Source: Dictyoglomus sp.
Lineage (GTDB): Bacteria; Dictyoglomota; Dictyoglomia; Dictyoglomales; Dictyoglomaceae
Direction: 5' to 3'
Assembly: GCA_025060475.1 (NCBI GenBank)
Contig: JANXBZ010000012.1
Location: 48,146 to 83,433, forward strand
Length of the DNA: 35,288 nucleotides
The notes under the pieces were generated by a model. It did no database searches, was not told where the DNA came from, and worked only from the letters and a program-made list of their open reading frames with translations. Within the stretch, counting starts at the first letter, position 1; every line of letters starts with the position of its first letter. A program made the translations under genes and the position numbers. Below are positions 25,874-34,941 of the stretch, one piece after another.

Positions 25874-26681
25874 AAGTATCTTTGGAAAAACCTTAAGGGA
25901 CAGAAAAAGGACTATATTAGGCTGGTGTACAGGGTTTCTTATATATGCTTTTTTCATTCTATCATTGTATCCAACTTTTAGCTCTGAAAATGAAGTAATT
26001 ATTAATTATATAAAATTATTTTCGGATATGCCTTTTTTAAAATTATTTGGAATAAATTCTGAGAATATTTTAGAATTCACTACTCCTGAAGGATTTTTAA
26101 ATCCTGAGTTTTTCTATATGGTAGCTCCTCTATTGATTATTATCCTAAGTATTGCCTTAGGAAGTGATGCCATTGCTGGAGAAGAGGAGAGAAAAACTAT
26201 GGATCTTCTTCTCTCAAATCCCATATCAAGGTCAAGAATTGTATTAGAAAAGTTCTTAGCTATGACCTTTATTATATTTTTAGTTCTTATCTTTTCTTAT
26301 ATTGGATTCTTAATAAGTATTTTCCTTTACAAAATAAATATTAATGTTATTAAGATCTTGCAATCGGAGATCATGCTGGGATTATTAGGTTTATCCTTTG
26401 GAAGTTTAGCTTTTTCTATGGGATGTATAACGGGAAATAGAGGAAAAAGTATTGCCATAAGTTCTGTCATTGCAGTAATATCTTACCTAATAAATGCCTT
26501 ATCCAATATTAGTTCTCTTATAAGAAGATTTAGGTTTATATCTTTGTTTTATTATTATGGAGGAGACAATCCTCTTAAAAAAGGTATTTATTTCCCCCAT
26601 CTAATTGTAATTATTTCTTTTATTTTAATTCTGTTAATGATTTCTCTTCTATCCTTTGAGAAAAGAGACATAAAGATTTAA
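25863..26681 (+). CDS. ABC-2 type exporter permease
   Basis: 272 residues from ATG 25863, chosen because ATGGGGAGAG lies 6-15 bases upstream and the start overlaps the ATPase end; an open frame reaches back to 25812 inside that gene. After a basic segment (KSIFGKTLRDRKRTI) come six hydrophobic helices with a large extracytoplasmic loop between the first and second. The cytoplasmic AGEEERKTMDLLLSNPISRSRIVLEKF motif is diagnostic for ABC-2 permeases. It forms the membrane part of the exporter with the ATPase just upstream. Confidence 0.88.
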   Translation: MGLKSIFGKTLRDRKRTILGWCTGFLIYAFFILSLYPTFSSENEVIINYIKLFSDMPFLKLFGINSENILEFTTPEGFLNPEFFYMVAPLLIIILSIALGSDAIAGEEERKTMDLLLSNPISRSRIVLEKFLAMTFIIFLVLIFSYIGFLISIFLYKININVIKILQSEIMLGLLGLSFGSLAFSMGCITGNRGKSIAISSVIAVISYLINALSNISSLIRRFRFISLFYYYGGDNPLKKGIYFPHLIVIISFILILLMISLLSFEKRDIKI

Positions 26682-26700
26682 TATTTAATTTTTAACTGAA

Positions 26701-26713
26701 CGAACGTCGTTCG
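26701..26713. promoter_or_regulatory. Palindromic candidate operator for the TetR regulator
   Basis: CGAACG-T-CGTTCG, a perfect 6-1-6 inverted repeat, stands out as a GC-rich patch in an AT-rich spacer. It lies 19-31 bases before the TetR start codon, a typical autoregulatory position. Its left flank (TGAA) would extend the half-site to TGAACGAACG, but the right side does not match this extension. Confidence 0.55.
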
Positions 26714-26731
26714 AAAAAGAGGTGATTAGAA

Positions 26732-27313
26732 TTGAGAATTAGTAAGGAACCAGAAATTAGAAAGAAGGAATTTATAGAGACTGCCCTAAAACTTTTTCTT
26801 ACAAAGGGATATGAAAAGACATCGATTAGAGATATTTTAAGAGAGGTAAAAGGATCTCCTGGCATGTTTTATTATTATTTTTCTTCTAAGGAAGAAATTT
26901 TTGAGTCTGCCATCCATTATTATGGGGAAAATTATATAAAAAGGCTTTCAAAGATTTTTCAGGATGAAAGCTTATCTATAGCAGAAAAATATAATAGTGT
27001 TGTAAAAGAAATTATAAAAGCTTTTGATGATCTTAAATCTATTTCTGATTTATATTTTACTTCTCAATATTTTCCTTTAAGGGTAAAAATAGCCTTTAAA
27101 ATCCTTGATGGGTTAATAGCTCCCCTTTCTGAACTTATCGAGAAAATTAAGAAGGATAAAAGCATTGATAGTAAAAATATGGCAACTTTTATTCTCTACG
27201 GAGTATATGGAATATTACATCATAGTTTAAAGGAAAATCATCCCCCAAATATCCAAAGCATCATGAATATGGCTCATTATTTTGCAGAGAAGATAATAAA
27301 TTTATCAACTTAA
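26732..27313 (+). CDS. TetR/AcrR-family transcriptional regulator
   Basis: 193 residues. The N-terminal helix-turn-helix (about 10-58) reads ETALKLFLTKGYEKTSIRDI, then KGSPGMFYYYFSSKEEIFESA, the standard TetR pattern. The C-terminal ligand-binding part is divergent, so the inducer cannot be guessed. Start at TTG 26732, with AGAGGTG at 26718-26724. A palindromic site lies just upstream. It is followed 13 bases later by an MMPL exporter and probably controls it together with itself; control of the ABC exporter upstream is also possible. Confidence 0.92.
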   Translation: MRISKEPEIRKKEFIETALKLFLTKGYEKTSIRDILREVKGSPGMFYYYFSSKEEIFESAIHYYGENYIKRLSKIFQDESLSIAEKYNSVVKEIIKAFDDLKSISDLYFTSQYFPLRVKIAFKILDGLIAPLSELIEKIKKDKSIDSKNMATFILYGVYGILHHSLKENHPPNIQSIMNMAHYFAEKIINLST

Positions 27314-27326
27314 GGAAGGTGAAAAG

Positions 27327-29375
27327 ATGAGAAGGTTTTATATTTTTGCCTTTAGAAATTCTAAGTTTATATTTATCCTATCTATTATAATTTTTATCCT
27401 TTCTCTCTATTTGAACTTATTCTTAAAGATTAATTATGATTTGTATTCCCTTCTCCCTCAGGATGTATCTTCCGTAAAAGCCTTAAATATGCTGAGAAAT
27501 ATCTTTAAAGTAGGAGAAGAGGCCTATGTTTTAATATCTTTTAAAGATATTGAAGAGGTAGAAAAATTAAAGAGGGAAATATCAAAAATAAATGGAGTTT
27601 CAAAGGTATCATGGGTTTCAGACCTTCAGGATATTTTTCTCCCCGAATATTTCTGGGAACAAAGTATAAAAGAAAATTTTATAAAAGGAGGATATACTCT
27701 TCTTAGGATATCCTTTTCAGAACCTTCCCAGAGTCCTCTTACAGAAAAGGCTGGAAAAGAGATTAAAAAATTACTTCCTAAGAACAGTTTTTTTACGGGA
27801 AATGTAGCAATAGCTCAGGACTTAAGTGATATTACTCAAAGAGAAACCATAAAATATTTATTTATTGGAAGTTTATTTGTTATTATCTTTCTCTTTCTTA
27901 TTTTCCCTTCCATGTATGTTCCTTTTATTATTTATTACAATATTTTCTTATCTATCCTTATAAACACAGCAATATCAGTTATTTTTAGAGAGGAGATAAG
28001 TTTTATATCTCGAATGATTGTGGGAATTCTTCAGATGGGTGTTACCATGGATTACGCTATCTTTCTTTATCACAGATATGAAGAGGAATCAGAAAAAAGG
28101 AGTAAAGAGGATGCAGGATGGGAGGCGATAAAATCCACAGCTAGGAGTATAATTGCCAGTGCAGGAACCACTATTGCTGGATTTTGGGCCATGACCCTTA
28201 TGAAATTTGGCTTAGGAAAGGACTTAGGGTTTATTCTTATTAGAGGCGTAATTATTTCTTTTATTCTTTCTATTACCCTCCTTCCTGTACTTTTTTATCA
28301 TTTTCACAATAAATGGTATCACTCAAAAAGAAGAGTATTAAGATTATCAGGAGAAAGACTTTCCAATTTTATACTCCAAAAAAGATACTTCTTTTTTGCA
28401 CTTTTTATATTAGGAGCCATATCATTATTTTTAATACCTAAGTTTCCTATGGATTATAAAATTCTTAGGGGACTTCCTGAAAATGTACCTTCTATTATAG
28501 GGCAAAGAAAATTAGAAGATTTGTTCAATAAAAGGTCTACCATATTTATTATAGGAGAAGAAGATCCTCTAAATTGGCAAAAAATAGTAAAAATTTTGAG
28601 AGATAATGAAAAGGTATCAGGAATTATGGGATATTATGCTATGGTAGATTATCTTCTTCCATCTTACATGATACCTTTAAATATAAAGGAAAGTTTCTTA
28701 AAGGGAAAGCTTTCCTATATCTCAGTAGATACCCTAATAGACTATGGCACCAATGAGTCTTACGAATTCACAAAGGAGATAAGAGAAAAAATAGAAGATA
28801 GATTTAATGTAAAAATTACTGGCATTCCTGTTCTAAATTATGACTTGAAAAATATAACCACAAAGGATTTAGAGAAGGTAAATATAATTTCCATAATCTC
28901 TATATTCTTAATAATTGCTTTGTCTTTTCTTTCCCTTCCTATTCCCATTTTTCTTGTATTTACCATTGAAATGGCTATTACCATAAATTTATTTATAGAT
29001 TATATTATTTATGGATTCCTATTCTTTTCCTCTAATCTCTTCATATGTGCCATCCAGCTTGGTGCCACCATAGATTATGCAGTACTTATAACTTCAAGAT
29101 ACTTAGAAGCTAAAAGAAAAGGTCTTGATAGATTTTCTTCTGCAAGGTTTGCCCTTGGAGGAATAAATAGTATCATTAATAGTGCAGGAACCATGTTCTT
29201 GATTTCTCTTCCTTTGGGAATTTTTTCTGATATTTTTATGGCAAAGAATCTTGCCATGCTTATAAGCAGAGGTGCTTTGATAAGTGTAATTTTTGTTATC
29301 TTTTTTGTGGTACCTCTTTTGACAGTAATTGATCCTATTTTAGATAAGTTTGGATTTATAAGAAAGGAGGCATAA
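27327..29375 (+). CDS. MMPL-family RND-type exporter
   Basis: 682 residues built as two similar halves, each with one helix, an extracytoplasmic domain, then five helices. The helix-four motifs GVTMDYAIFLYHRYEEE (D242-Y243) and GATIDYAVLITSRYLEA (D583-Y584) carry the acidic residues used for proton (or Na+) relay in MmpL proteins. Helices cluster at 15-33, 175-330, 353-370 and 515-670. MMPL exporters move lipids, hopanoids or drugs. AAGGTG precedes the ATG. The next gene, 3 bases on, encodes a secreted partner candidate. Confidence 0.9.
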   Translation: MRRFYIFAFRNSKFIFILSIIIFILSLYLNLFLKINYDLYSLLPQDVSSVKALNMLRNIFKVGEEAYVLISFKDIEEVEKLKREISKINGVSKVSWVSDLQDIFLPEYFWEQSIKENFIKGGYTLLRISFSEPSQSPLTEKAGKEIKKLLPKNSFFTGNVAIAQDLSDITQRETIKYLFIGSLFVIIFLFLIFPSMYVPFIIYYNIFLSILINTAISVIFREEISFISRMIVGILQMGVTMDYAIFLYHRYEEESEKRSKEDAGWEAIKSTARSIIASAGTTIAGFWAMTLMKFGLGKDLGFILIRGVIISFILSITLLPVLFYHFHNKWYHSKRRVLRLSGERLSNFILQKRYFFFALFILGAISLFLIPKFPMDYKILRGLPENVPSIIGQRKLEDLFNKRSTIFIIGEEDPLNWQKIVKILRDNEKVSGIMGYYAMVDYLLPSYMIPLNIKESFLKGKLSYISVDTLIDYGTNESYEFTKEIREKIEDRFNVKITGIPVLNYDLKNITTKDLEKVNIISIISIFLIIALSFLSLPIPIFLVFTIEMAITINLFIDYIIYGFLFFSSNLFICAIQLGATIDYAVLITSRYLEAKRKGLDRFSSARFALGGINSIINSAGTMFLISLPLGIFSDIFMAKNLAMLISRGALISVIFVIFFVVPLLTVIDPILDKFGFIRKEA

Positions 29376-29378
29376 GAA

Positions 29379-30725
29379 GTGAAAAAGGGAATTATAATCT
29401 TGATCTTTCTTTTAATGATTTTAAGTATAAGTTCTTCTTCAGGAATAACTGTAAGAAATGATGAGAGTATATATGTATTATTAAATTATGATGGAAAGGT
29501 AAGAAGAGTTGATCTTGTAAATTGGATAGAGATAAGGGGAAGGGGGAGATTTTCTATAGTAAAGGAAGGAAGGTATTTAAAAAATGCAAAATTATATAAC
29601 GAAGATACTCAAATCAGCATTAATTCTCAGAGTATAAGAATATCAGGAGATTCAAAGGGACAAAAAAATTTATATCTTACTGCATCCTTAAATAAAAAGC
29701 TTCCTTTAGATTTTAAAATTAGTTATAAATATAATGGGAAAATATCAAAACCTGAAGAATTTATAGGAAAAAAAGGAGACTTGGAAATAGAGGTAAAGAT
29801 AAAAACCCTTGAAGATTTACCCTTTAGATTAGTTATGTCCTGTGAATTTTCTGCAGATGATTTTCTTTTAAAAAATCCTGAGGATTTTATGGTCATGGTT
29901 CTTGGAAAGACCGTGAGACTTACTGGATTTACCTATCCTATTCCCGAGGGAAAAATTAAATTATTATTAAGGGGAGAAAAATTAAGGATTCCTGCTTTTA
30001 CCTTTACTGCTCTTCCCTCTCTTCCTCCTTTAGATCTTTCCATGAAAAATCAAGGGAAAGCTTTCTTGGATGCTTTAGAAGGATTTCTTTTATTAAATCA
30101 AGCTCATCAAAAAATTTTAAAGGGCATTTTAGATAATCTCAATTCTCAAAATATTAATATTCCTCAAGAATTTTTAACTCTTCCCTTTACCCTCGTAAAA
30201 TATCAAAACAAAGCTTACATAATATCAAAGGAGCTTGAAAGTTATCCCCAGAATTTTTTAAAACTTTATAATTTTATTAAAGAGAAGGCAAAGGAAAAAG
30301 AGGAAGAAGATTGGAAGAAGGCATTAGATATAGCAGAAGAAGTAAGATTTGAAATAGAGAAGAATAACTTTGCAAAGGAAGTAAAAGAGATAGGAGATTT
30401 TATAAGTGATCTTTCCTTTGAGAGTCAAAAAGCCCTAAATCTTATAAATACTTCCCTTCAAGGAATACAAAAAATAGAAGAACTTATGAATACTATGCTT
30501 TATGGTGGAGAAATAGAGAGGAAGAAATTACCAGGGCTTATCGATATGGAAAAGAATATTAAACAAAGCATAGAAAAACTACAAGATAATATAAATTCTC
30601 TTGAGAAAGTAGAGAAAAAGATAAAAAATTGGGAGAATAAATTAAAGAATTACAATTTTGCAGGGAAAATCCCAGGAGCAATTTCTAATGTAAGATTTTA
30701 TTTCAGAATTGAGGAAAAAAGATAG
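29379..30725 (+). CDS. Secreted protein with C-terminal coiled coil, partner of the MMPL exporter (unknown function)
   Basis: 448 residues with a signal peptide (MKKGIIILIFLLMILSI, cleavage near 21). The mature start, TVRNDESIYVLLNYDGKVRRVDLVNWIEI, is beta-rich and continues to about 215; residues 235-430 are mostly charged helices with heptad-like spacing. No second membrane helix is visible, so it is probably periplasmic or surface-located. Start at GTG 29379, 8 bases after AAAGGAGG. Position suggests an adaptor or substrate-handling partner of the MMPL protein, an inference only. Its stop directly abuts the converging gene. Confidence 0.75.
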   Translation: MKKGIIILIFLLMILSISSSSGITVRNDESIYVLLNYDGKVRRVDLVNWIEIRGRGRFSIVKEGRYLKNAKLYNEDTQISINSQSIRISGDSKGQKNLYLTASLNKKLPLDFKISYKYNGKISKPEEFIGKKGDLEIEVKIKTLEDLPFRLVMSCEFSADDFLLKNPEDFMVMVLGKTVRLTGFTYPIPEGKIKLLLRGEKLRIPAFTFTALPSLPPLDLSMKNQGKAFLDALEGFLLLNQAHQKILKGILDNLNSQNINIPQEFLTLPFTLVKYQNKAYIISKELESYPQNFLKLYNFIKEKAKEKEEEDWKKALDIAEEVRFEIEKNNFAKEVKEIGDFISDLSFESQKALNLINTSLQGIQKIEELMNTMLYGGEIERKKLPGLIDMEKNIKQSIEKLQDNINSLEKVEKKIKNWENKLKNYNFAGKIPGAISNVRFYFRIEEKR

Positions 30726-31175
30726 TTAAAATATAATTTGGGACGATAAAGTAATTAAAGTAACTATAAGAGAGGCAATAAACACTCCAAAGGATATAGC
30801 TATGAAGGATTGCTTTAAAGTTAATCCTAAAACCCTTGCTAAAATTGCTCCAGTAAAGGCTCCTGTTCCAGGAAGGGGTATGGAAATAAAAACTAGAATA
30901 GAAAAAACAATACCAGAAGGGTATATTTTTAGTTTATTTAGCTTATTTTTTACAAATCCTTCATAATATTTTTTAAAAGGATCCCTATGGAGTAATATTT
31001 TTCCTAAAAAATCTATGCCTGTATATACGAGGACTCCCATAAGAGTATTTCCTAAAAAGCTTGCTAAAAATACTTCAGGAAGAGAGAGTCCTTTATATAT
31101 TCCATAGGGAATAGATGCTCTACATTCTCCTACAGGTATCATAGATAGTAAAAATACTTCCAATAACAACTTCAC
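30726..31175 (-). CDS. COG2426-type small multidrug export family membrane protein
   Basis: 149 residues. The N-terminal EVFLLSMIPVGECRASIPYGIY and the later ISIPLPGTGAFTGAILARVLGL match the small multidrug export family: two glycine/proline re-entrant-like motifs between about four helices. Family function is poorly known despite the name. The start is GTG 31173-31175 with no ribosome-binding site; a TGATATAAT box lies only 9-17 bases upstream, so the mRNA is probably leaderless. It converges on the secreted-protein gene with no gap. Confidence 0.85.
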   Translation of the reverse strand: MKLLLEVFLLSMIPVGECRASIPYGIYKGLSLPEVFLASFLGNTLMGVLVYTGIDFLGKILLHRDPFKKYYEGFVKNKLNKLKIYPSGIVFSILVFISIPLPGTGAFTGAILARVLGLTLKQSFIAISFGVFIASLIVTLITLSSQIIF

Positions 31176-31183
31176 AGCTTATT

Positions 31184-31192
31184 ATTATATCA
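31184..31192 (-). promoter_or_regulatory. Extended -10 promoter of the small exporter gene
   Basis: On the minus strand TGA-TATAAT ends at 31184, eight bases before the GTG start at 31175. No good -35 is seen at the right distance. Transcription should begin within about three bases of the start codon. Confidence 0.6.
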
Positions 31193-31202
31193 AAAAAAGA
31201 AT

Positions 31203-31495
31203 TTATTTTTTTACAATTTCTTTTAGTTTATCAATAAAAGTAGTAAATTCTTTATCATTAAAGGAGTCGTCTTTTATTCTAATCCTTGGCCCAGAGAAAA
31301 GGGTAACTCCAGGCAACTTTACTAAAAAAGTCAATATCAGTTATTTGATCCAATCTATTAAAAGATTACTATTATAATTCCAAGTGGTAAAAGTATAAAA
31401 ATTAAAAAGACCTCTAATGTTAGATTAACATAAATTTCTGTTGAGAGTTTCTCTTTAGTTTCTTTGTTAATAAAAAACTTCCCTATTTGATTTTC
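31203..31495 (-). pseudogene. Decayed small membrane-protein gene
   Basis: Three coding-like stretches lie in order on the minus strand in three different frames: 31495-31361 (GKFFINKETKEKLS, then a hydrophobic span EVFLIFILLPLGIIIVIF and TAA), about 31350-31315 (NRLDQITDIDFFSKV), and 31313-31203 (PGVTLFSGPRIRIKDDSFND, then KEFTTFIDKLKEIVKK and TAA). Joined by two frameshifts they make one plausible protein of about 90 residues, a membrane helix followed by a soluble tail. The family is not recognised. It fills most of the 31176-31613 gap; the rest holds the promoters of both flanking genes. Confidence 0.5.
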
Positions 31496-31573
31496 TTATT
31501 GATCCTTTTCACTCTTTATTTAGAGCTATTAAACTGTAACTCAGGTTATACTGTTCTTAAATGACTTTTATCC

Positions 31574-31603
31574 TTTTCAGGAAATTAGTAATTATGGTAT
31601 AAT
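31574..31603 (+). promoter_or_regulatory. Promoter of cysS
   Basis: TTTTCA (31574-31579) and TATAAT (31598-31603) are 18 bases apart, with TGG before the -10 as an extended element. The cysS ATG follows the -10 by only 10 bases, so the transcript should begin about 3-5 bases before the start codon. Confidence 0.7.
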
Positions 31604-31613
31604 TCTTAATACT

Positions 31614-33005
31614 ATGGAGTTATATCTTTATAATACTTTGACAAGAAAAAAGGAGATATTTAAACCAATAAATCCACCTTACGTGGGTATGTATACTTGT
31701 GGTCCCACAGTTTATAATTATGCTCATATTGGAAATCTTAGAACCTATATTTTTGAAGATGTTTTAAAAAGAGTTCTTCTTTACAATGGATATAAAGTGA
31801 AACATGTAATGAACATAACCGATGTGGGACATTTAACTTCTGATGCAGATGAAGGAGAAGATAAGATTGAATTAGAGGCAAAAAAAGAGAAAAAAAATGC
31901 TTGGCAAATAGCAGAGTTTTATACAAATGCCTTTAAAGAAGATATTAAAAAATTAAATATTTTAGATCCTGATATCTGGTGTAAAGCAACAGATCACATA
32001 GAAGATTTTATATATCTTATAAAGATCTTAGAAGAAAAGGGATATACATATAGGACCTCTGATGGAATATATTTTGACACATCAAAATTTCCTGATTATG
32101 GGAAGTTAGCAGGACAAAGTTTGGAAGAGATTCTCCCTGGAGCAAGGGTTGAAGTAAATCCAGAAAAGAAAAATCCCTGGGACTTTGCCCTCTGGAAATT
32201 TTCTCCGAAGGATGTAAAAAGACAAATGGAATGGGACTCTCCCTGGGGAGTGGGATTTCCTGGGTGGCATATCGAATGTTCTGTAATGTCTACAAAATAT
32301 TTGGGACAGCCCTTTGATATTCATTGTGGAGGAGTAGATCATATTCCTATTCATCATACCAACGAAATAGCTCAATCAGAAGCAGCTTTTGGAAAACCTA
32401 TGGCAAATTACTGGCTTCATGGAGAATTTTTGGTTCTTGGGGAAAAAAGAATGGGAAAATCTGAAGGAAATTTTATTACCTTAAGTGTATTAGAAGAAAA
32501 AGGTTATAATCCTTTAGCTTATAGATATTTCTGCTTTTCTGCCCATTACAGATCTCCTTTAAGATTTACCTGGATTGCTATAGATTCTGCCCAAAGAGCA
32601 TTAAATAGATTATATGAAAATATAAAAAAATACCCTAAGGTTGATGTAGAATTCCATAAAGAATATGAAGAAAAGTTTCATTTGGCTATTAATGATGATT
32701 TAGATATGCCAAAGGCTATTTCAATTCTTTGGGAACTTATTAGAGATGATAGTATAAGACCTGAAGTAAAAAGGGCAACATTAATTCAGTTTGATAAAGT
32801 ATTGGGACTTTCCCTTGATAATCCACCAGAGATAAAGATTGAAGTTCCCGATGAAATATGGGAAATGTTAGAGGAAAGAGAAAGAGCAAGAAAAGAAAAG
32901 AATTGGGAAAAGGCGGATAAAATTAGAGAGGAGATTAAAAGTAAAGGATATATAATTGAAGATACTCCTCAGGGACCTAGGATAAAGAAATTAATAAAAA
33001 TATAA
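31614..33005 (+). CDS. cysS: Cysteinyl-tRNA synthetase
   Basis: 463 residues, normal length. It charges tRNA-Cys. The zinc ligands C29 ([15 protein letters not shown]), C222 (HIECSVM), H247 and E251 ([11 protein letters not shown]) keep the spacing of the E. coli enzyme (offset 13). The HIGH-equivalent AHIGN is at 37-41. The KMSKS loop reads RMGKS at 279-283, with the second lysine and serine kept. A C-terminal helical tRNA-binding region ends [20 protein letters not shown]. No ribosome-binding site lies before the ATG, and the -10 box is 10 bases upstream, so translation is probably leaderless. It overlaps the glycosyltransferase gene by one base. Confidence 0.97.
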   Translation: MELYLYNTLTRKKEIFKPINPPYVGMYTCGPTVYNYAHIGNLRTYIFEDVLKRVLLYNGYKVKHVMNITDVGHLTSDADEGEDKIELEAKKEKKNAWQIAEFYTNAFKEDIKKLNILDPDIWCKATDHIEDFIYLIKILEEKGYTYRTSDGIYFDTSKFPDYGKLAGQSLEEILPGARVEVNPEKKNPWDFALWKFSPKDVKRQMEWDSPWGVGFPGWHIECSVMSTKYLGQPFDIHCGGVDHIPIHHTNEIAQSEAAFGKPMANYWLHGEFLVLGEKRMGKSEGNFITLSVLEEKGYNPLAYRYFCFSAHYRSPLRFTWIAIDSAQRALNRLYENIKKYPKVDVEFHKEYEEKFHLAINDDLDMPKAISILWELIRDDSIRPEVKRATLIQFDKVLGLSLDNPPEIKIEVPDEIWEMLEERERARKEKNWEKADKIREEIKSKGYIIEDTPQGPRIKKLIKI

Positions 33006-33895
33006 TGGAAATAAGTGTTATTATACCCACCCATCAGAGAAGAAATCTTTTAAAAATAATTCTTCCTCCTATATTAAATCAGGATTTTTCTCTTCCCTAT
33101 GAAGTAATTGTTTCCGATGATGGCTCCTTGGATGGAACTAAAGAATTGATAGAAGAGTATAATAATTTTCCAAATTTAAGATATATATATTCTTCCGAAA
33201 GAAAAGGACCTGCACATACAAGAAATCTAGCTCTTAAAATTTCTCAGGGGAAATTAATAGTTTTTATAGATAGCGATATATATGTTAAAAATGACTTTTT
33301 AAGAAACCATTATGAAATCCAAAAAAAGAATAATTTTAATGTATTGGTTCAGGGACCTGTAATAAATACCTATAATTGGGAAAAACCCTGGGAGGAGAAG
33401 TTTAAATTGAGAGATATTTCTTCTGCCTATTTTGCTACAGGTAATGCAAGTATATCTAAAGATATCTTGATAAAAGCTGGTTTTTTTGATGAAAATTTCT
33501 CCTTTTATGGATGGGAAGATTTGGAGTTGGGAATAAGATTAAAAAAAATGGGGGTTAAAGTGATAAGATCTGAAGAAGTGATTGTCTGGCATCTTTGTAT
33601 TCCTCCTGATTTTAAGAATCTTTCTTATCTTCTCAATAAGGAGAAAGAAAGGGCAAGATCCGCTGTTTATTTTTATAAAAAACATCCTACCTTAGAAGTC
33701 AAGATGATGATACAGCTTGGAAAAATTTATGAAATCGGAAATTTTATTCAGAGACTAGGAGGAATAATAAATGAAAAAAATATAGAAAAATGGTGGAATT
33801 GGGCAGAAAAGAGAAAATATCATACCCTTTCCCAAATTTTTCTATCCGCTCTTTTAAATAAAGTCTATCTAGAAGAATTAAGAAAATATTTATAA
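33005..33895 (+). CDS. Family 2 glycosyltransferase
   Basis: 296 residues of the GT-A fold: [16 protein letters not shown] at the start, nucleotide-binding SDDGS (37-41), GPAHTRNLAL, the metal-binding IDSD (88-91), and a late FYGWEDLELGIRLKKMG with the catalytic-type acidic pair. It would move a sugar from a nucleotide donor to a glycan or lipid acceptor. It has no membrane helix, so it is cytoplasmic. It starts with TAATG coupling to cysS. Its 3' end overlaps the opposite glycosyltransferase gene by 31 bases. Donor and acceptor are unknown. Confidence 0.9.
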   Translation: MEISVIIPTHQRRNLLKIILPPILNQDFSLPYEVIVSDDGSLDGTKELIEEYNNFPNLRYIYSSERKGPAHTRNLALKISQGKLIVFIDSDIYVKNDFLRNHYEIQKKNNFNVLVQGPVINTYNWEKPWEEKFKLRDISSAYFATGNASISKDILIKAGFFDENFSFYGWEDLELGIRLKKMGVKVIRSEEVIVWHLCIPPDFKNLSYLLNKEKERARSAVYFYKKHPTLEVKMMIQLGKIYEIGNFIQRLGGIINEKNIEKWWNWAEKRKYHTLSQIFLSALLNKVYLEELRKYL

Positions 33896-34941
33896 ATATT
33901 TTTTGTTTTCTCTATCATACTTTCCAAAGTAAATTCCTTACAAAATCTTTCATATCCTTTCTCTGCCAATTTTTTCCTTAAGTTGTCATCTTTAATTAAT
34001 TTTTCTATGGCAAGGGCTAAACTTTTTGAGTCCCTCGGAGGAACCAAAATTCCATTAACTCCCTCTTCTATAATTTCAGGAGTTCCTCCAACCCTTGTCG
34101 CAATAACAGGAACTTTTAAAGAAAGGGCTTCTAAAAGGGAAAGGCTTAAAAATTCAGAAAGGGATGGTAAAACAAAGATTTTAAAATTTTTTATATAATA
34201 TTTGGCATGGGGAAGGGAACCTAAAAAATAAACTTTATCCCTTACTTTTAATTTTTCTGCTAGCTTTTCTAAATTTTTTCTTTCTTCTCCGTCTCCAATA
34301 AGGACCAATTTAATATCTTTGTAGTCTTTCTCTACAATACTAAAGGCAGAAATTAAGTAGTTTATTCCCTTACTTTTAGAAAGACGAGCAACGGTTCCTA
34401 TAATAAAACCATCGATTCTTAATGGTAAATCCCATTTTTCTGAAGTCTCTGATATCCCATTATGAATGAGTACTAATTTATTCTCAGAAAGTCCCATCTT
34501 TCTTAAGAATCTTCTATCATAATCAGAGACACAAATTACTCTATCTCCCCATTTATTATTTATGAAAGCTGATAAGAAATAATCTATAGAGGGAAAGGAT
34601 GTAGCATAACCATGACAGGTAAAAAGGACAGGAATATTAGGAGAAATCTTTTTACTTATATAAACTAATTCATGGGCTCCATGGATATGGATCAAGTTGG
34701 GATTAAAATCCTCTATTGTTAATTTTAAGATTTTCTTATACTTTTGAAAATTGAAAAAAGATAAGAAAGGAATTTCTTTGTATGGAATTTTATTTTCTTC
34801 TAACAAAACAAAACCCTTTCCCCTTGGACTTACAACTAATATTTCGTATTCCTTTCTTAACTCTTTTATGAGCTCTACTACATGGATCTCTGTCCCCGCA
34901 AGATTAAAATAGGGAAGAAGATAAAGAATTTTAGGTTTCAT
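33865..34941 (-). CDS. Group 1 (family 4) glycosyltransferase
   Basis: 358 residues from ATG 34941; an in-frame ATG nine codons earlier (34968) exists, but MKPKILYLLPYFNLAGTEIHV is the family start and gives a coupling overlap of 11 bases with the gene upstream. The GT-B pattern is clear: N-terminal Rossmann half with HIHGAHELVY, IGTVARLSKSKGINYLISAF at the domain joint, and the donor site EFLSLSLLEALSLKVPVIAT with the E-x7-E pair, then GGTPEIIEEGVNGILVPP. It probably adds sugars to a surface glycan. It lies downstream of an O-antigen-ligase-like gene in the same operon. Confidence 0.92.
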   Translation of the reverse strand: MKPKILYLLPYFNLAGTEIHVVELIKELRKEYEILVVSPRGKGFVLLEENKIPYKEIPFLSFFNFQKYKKILKLTIEDFNPNLIHIHGAHELVYISKKISPNIPVLFTCHGYATSFPSIDYFLSAFINNKWGDRVICVSDYDRRFLRKMGLSENKLVLIHNGISETSEKWDLPLRIDGFIIGTVARLSKSKGINYLISAFSIVEKDYKDIKLVLIGDGEERKNLEKLAEKLKVRDKVYFLGSLPHAKYYIKNFKIFVLPSLSEFLSLSLLEALSLKVPVIATRVGGTPEIIEEGVNGILVPPRDSKSLALAIEKLIKDDNLRKKLAEKGYERFCKEFTLESMIEKTKNIYKYFLNSSR

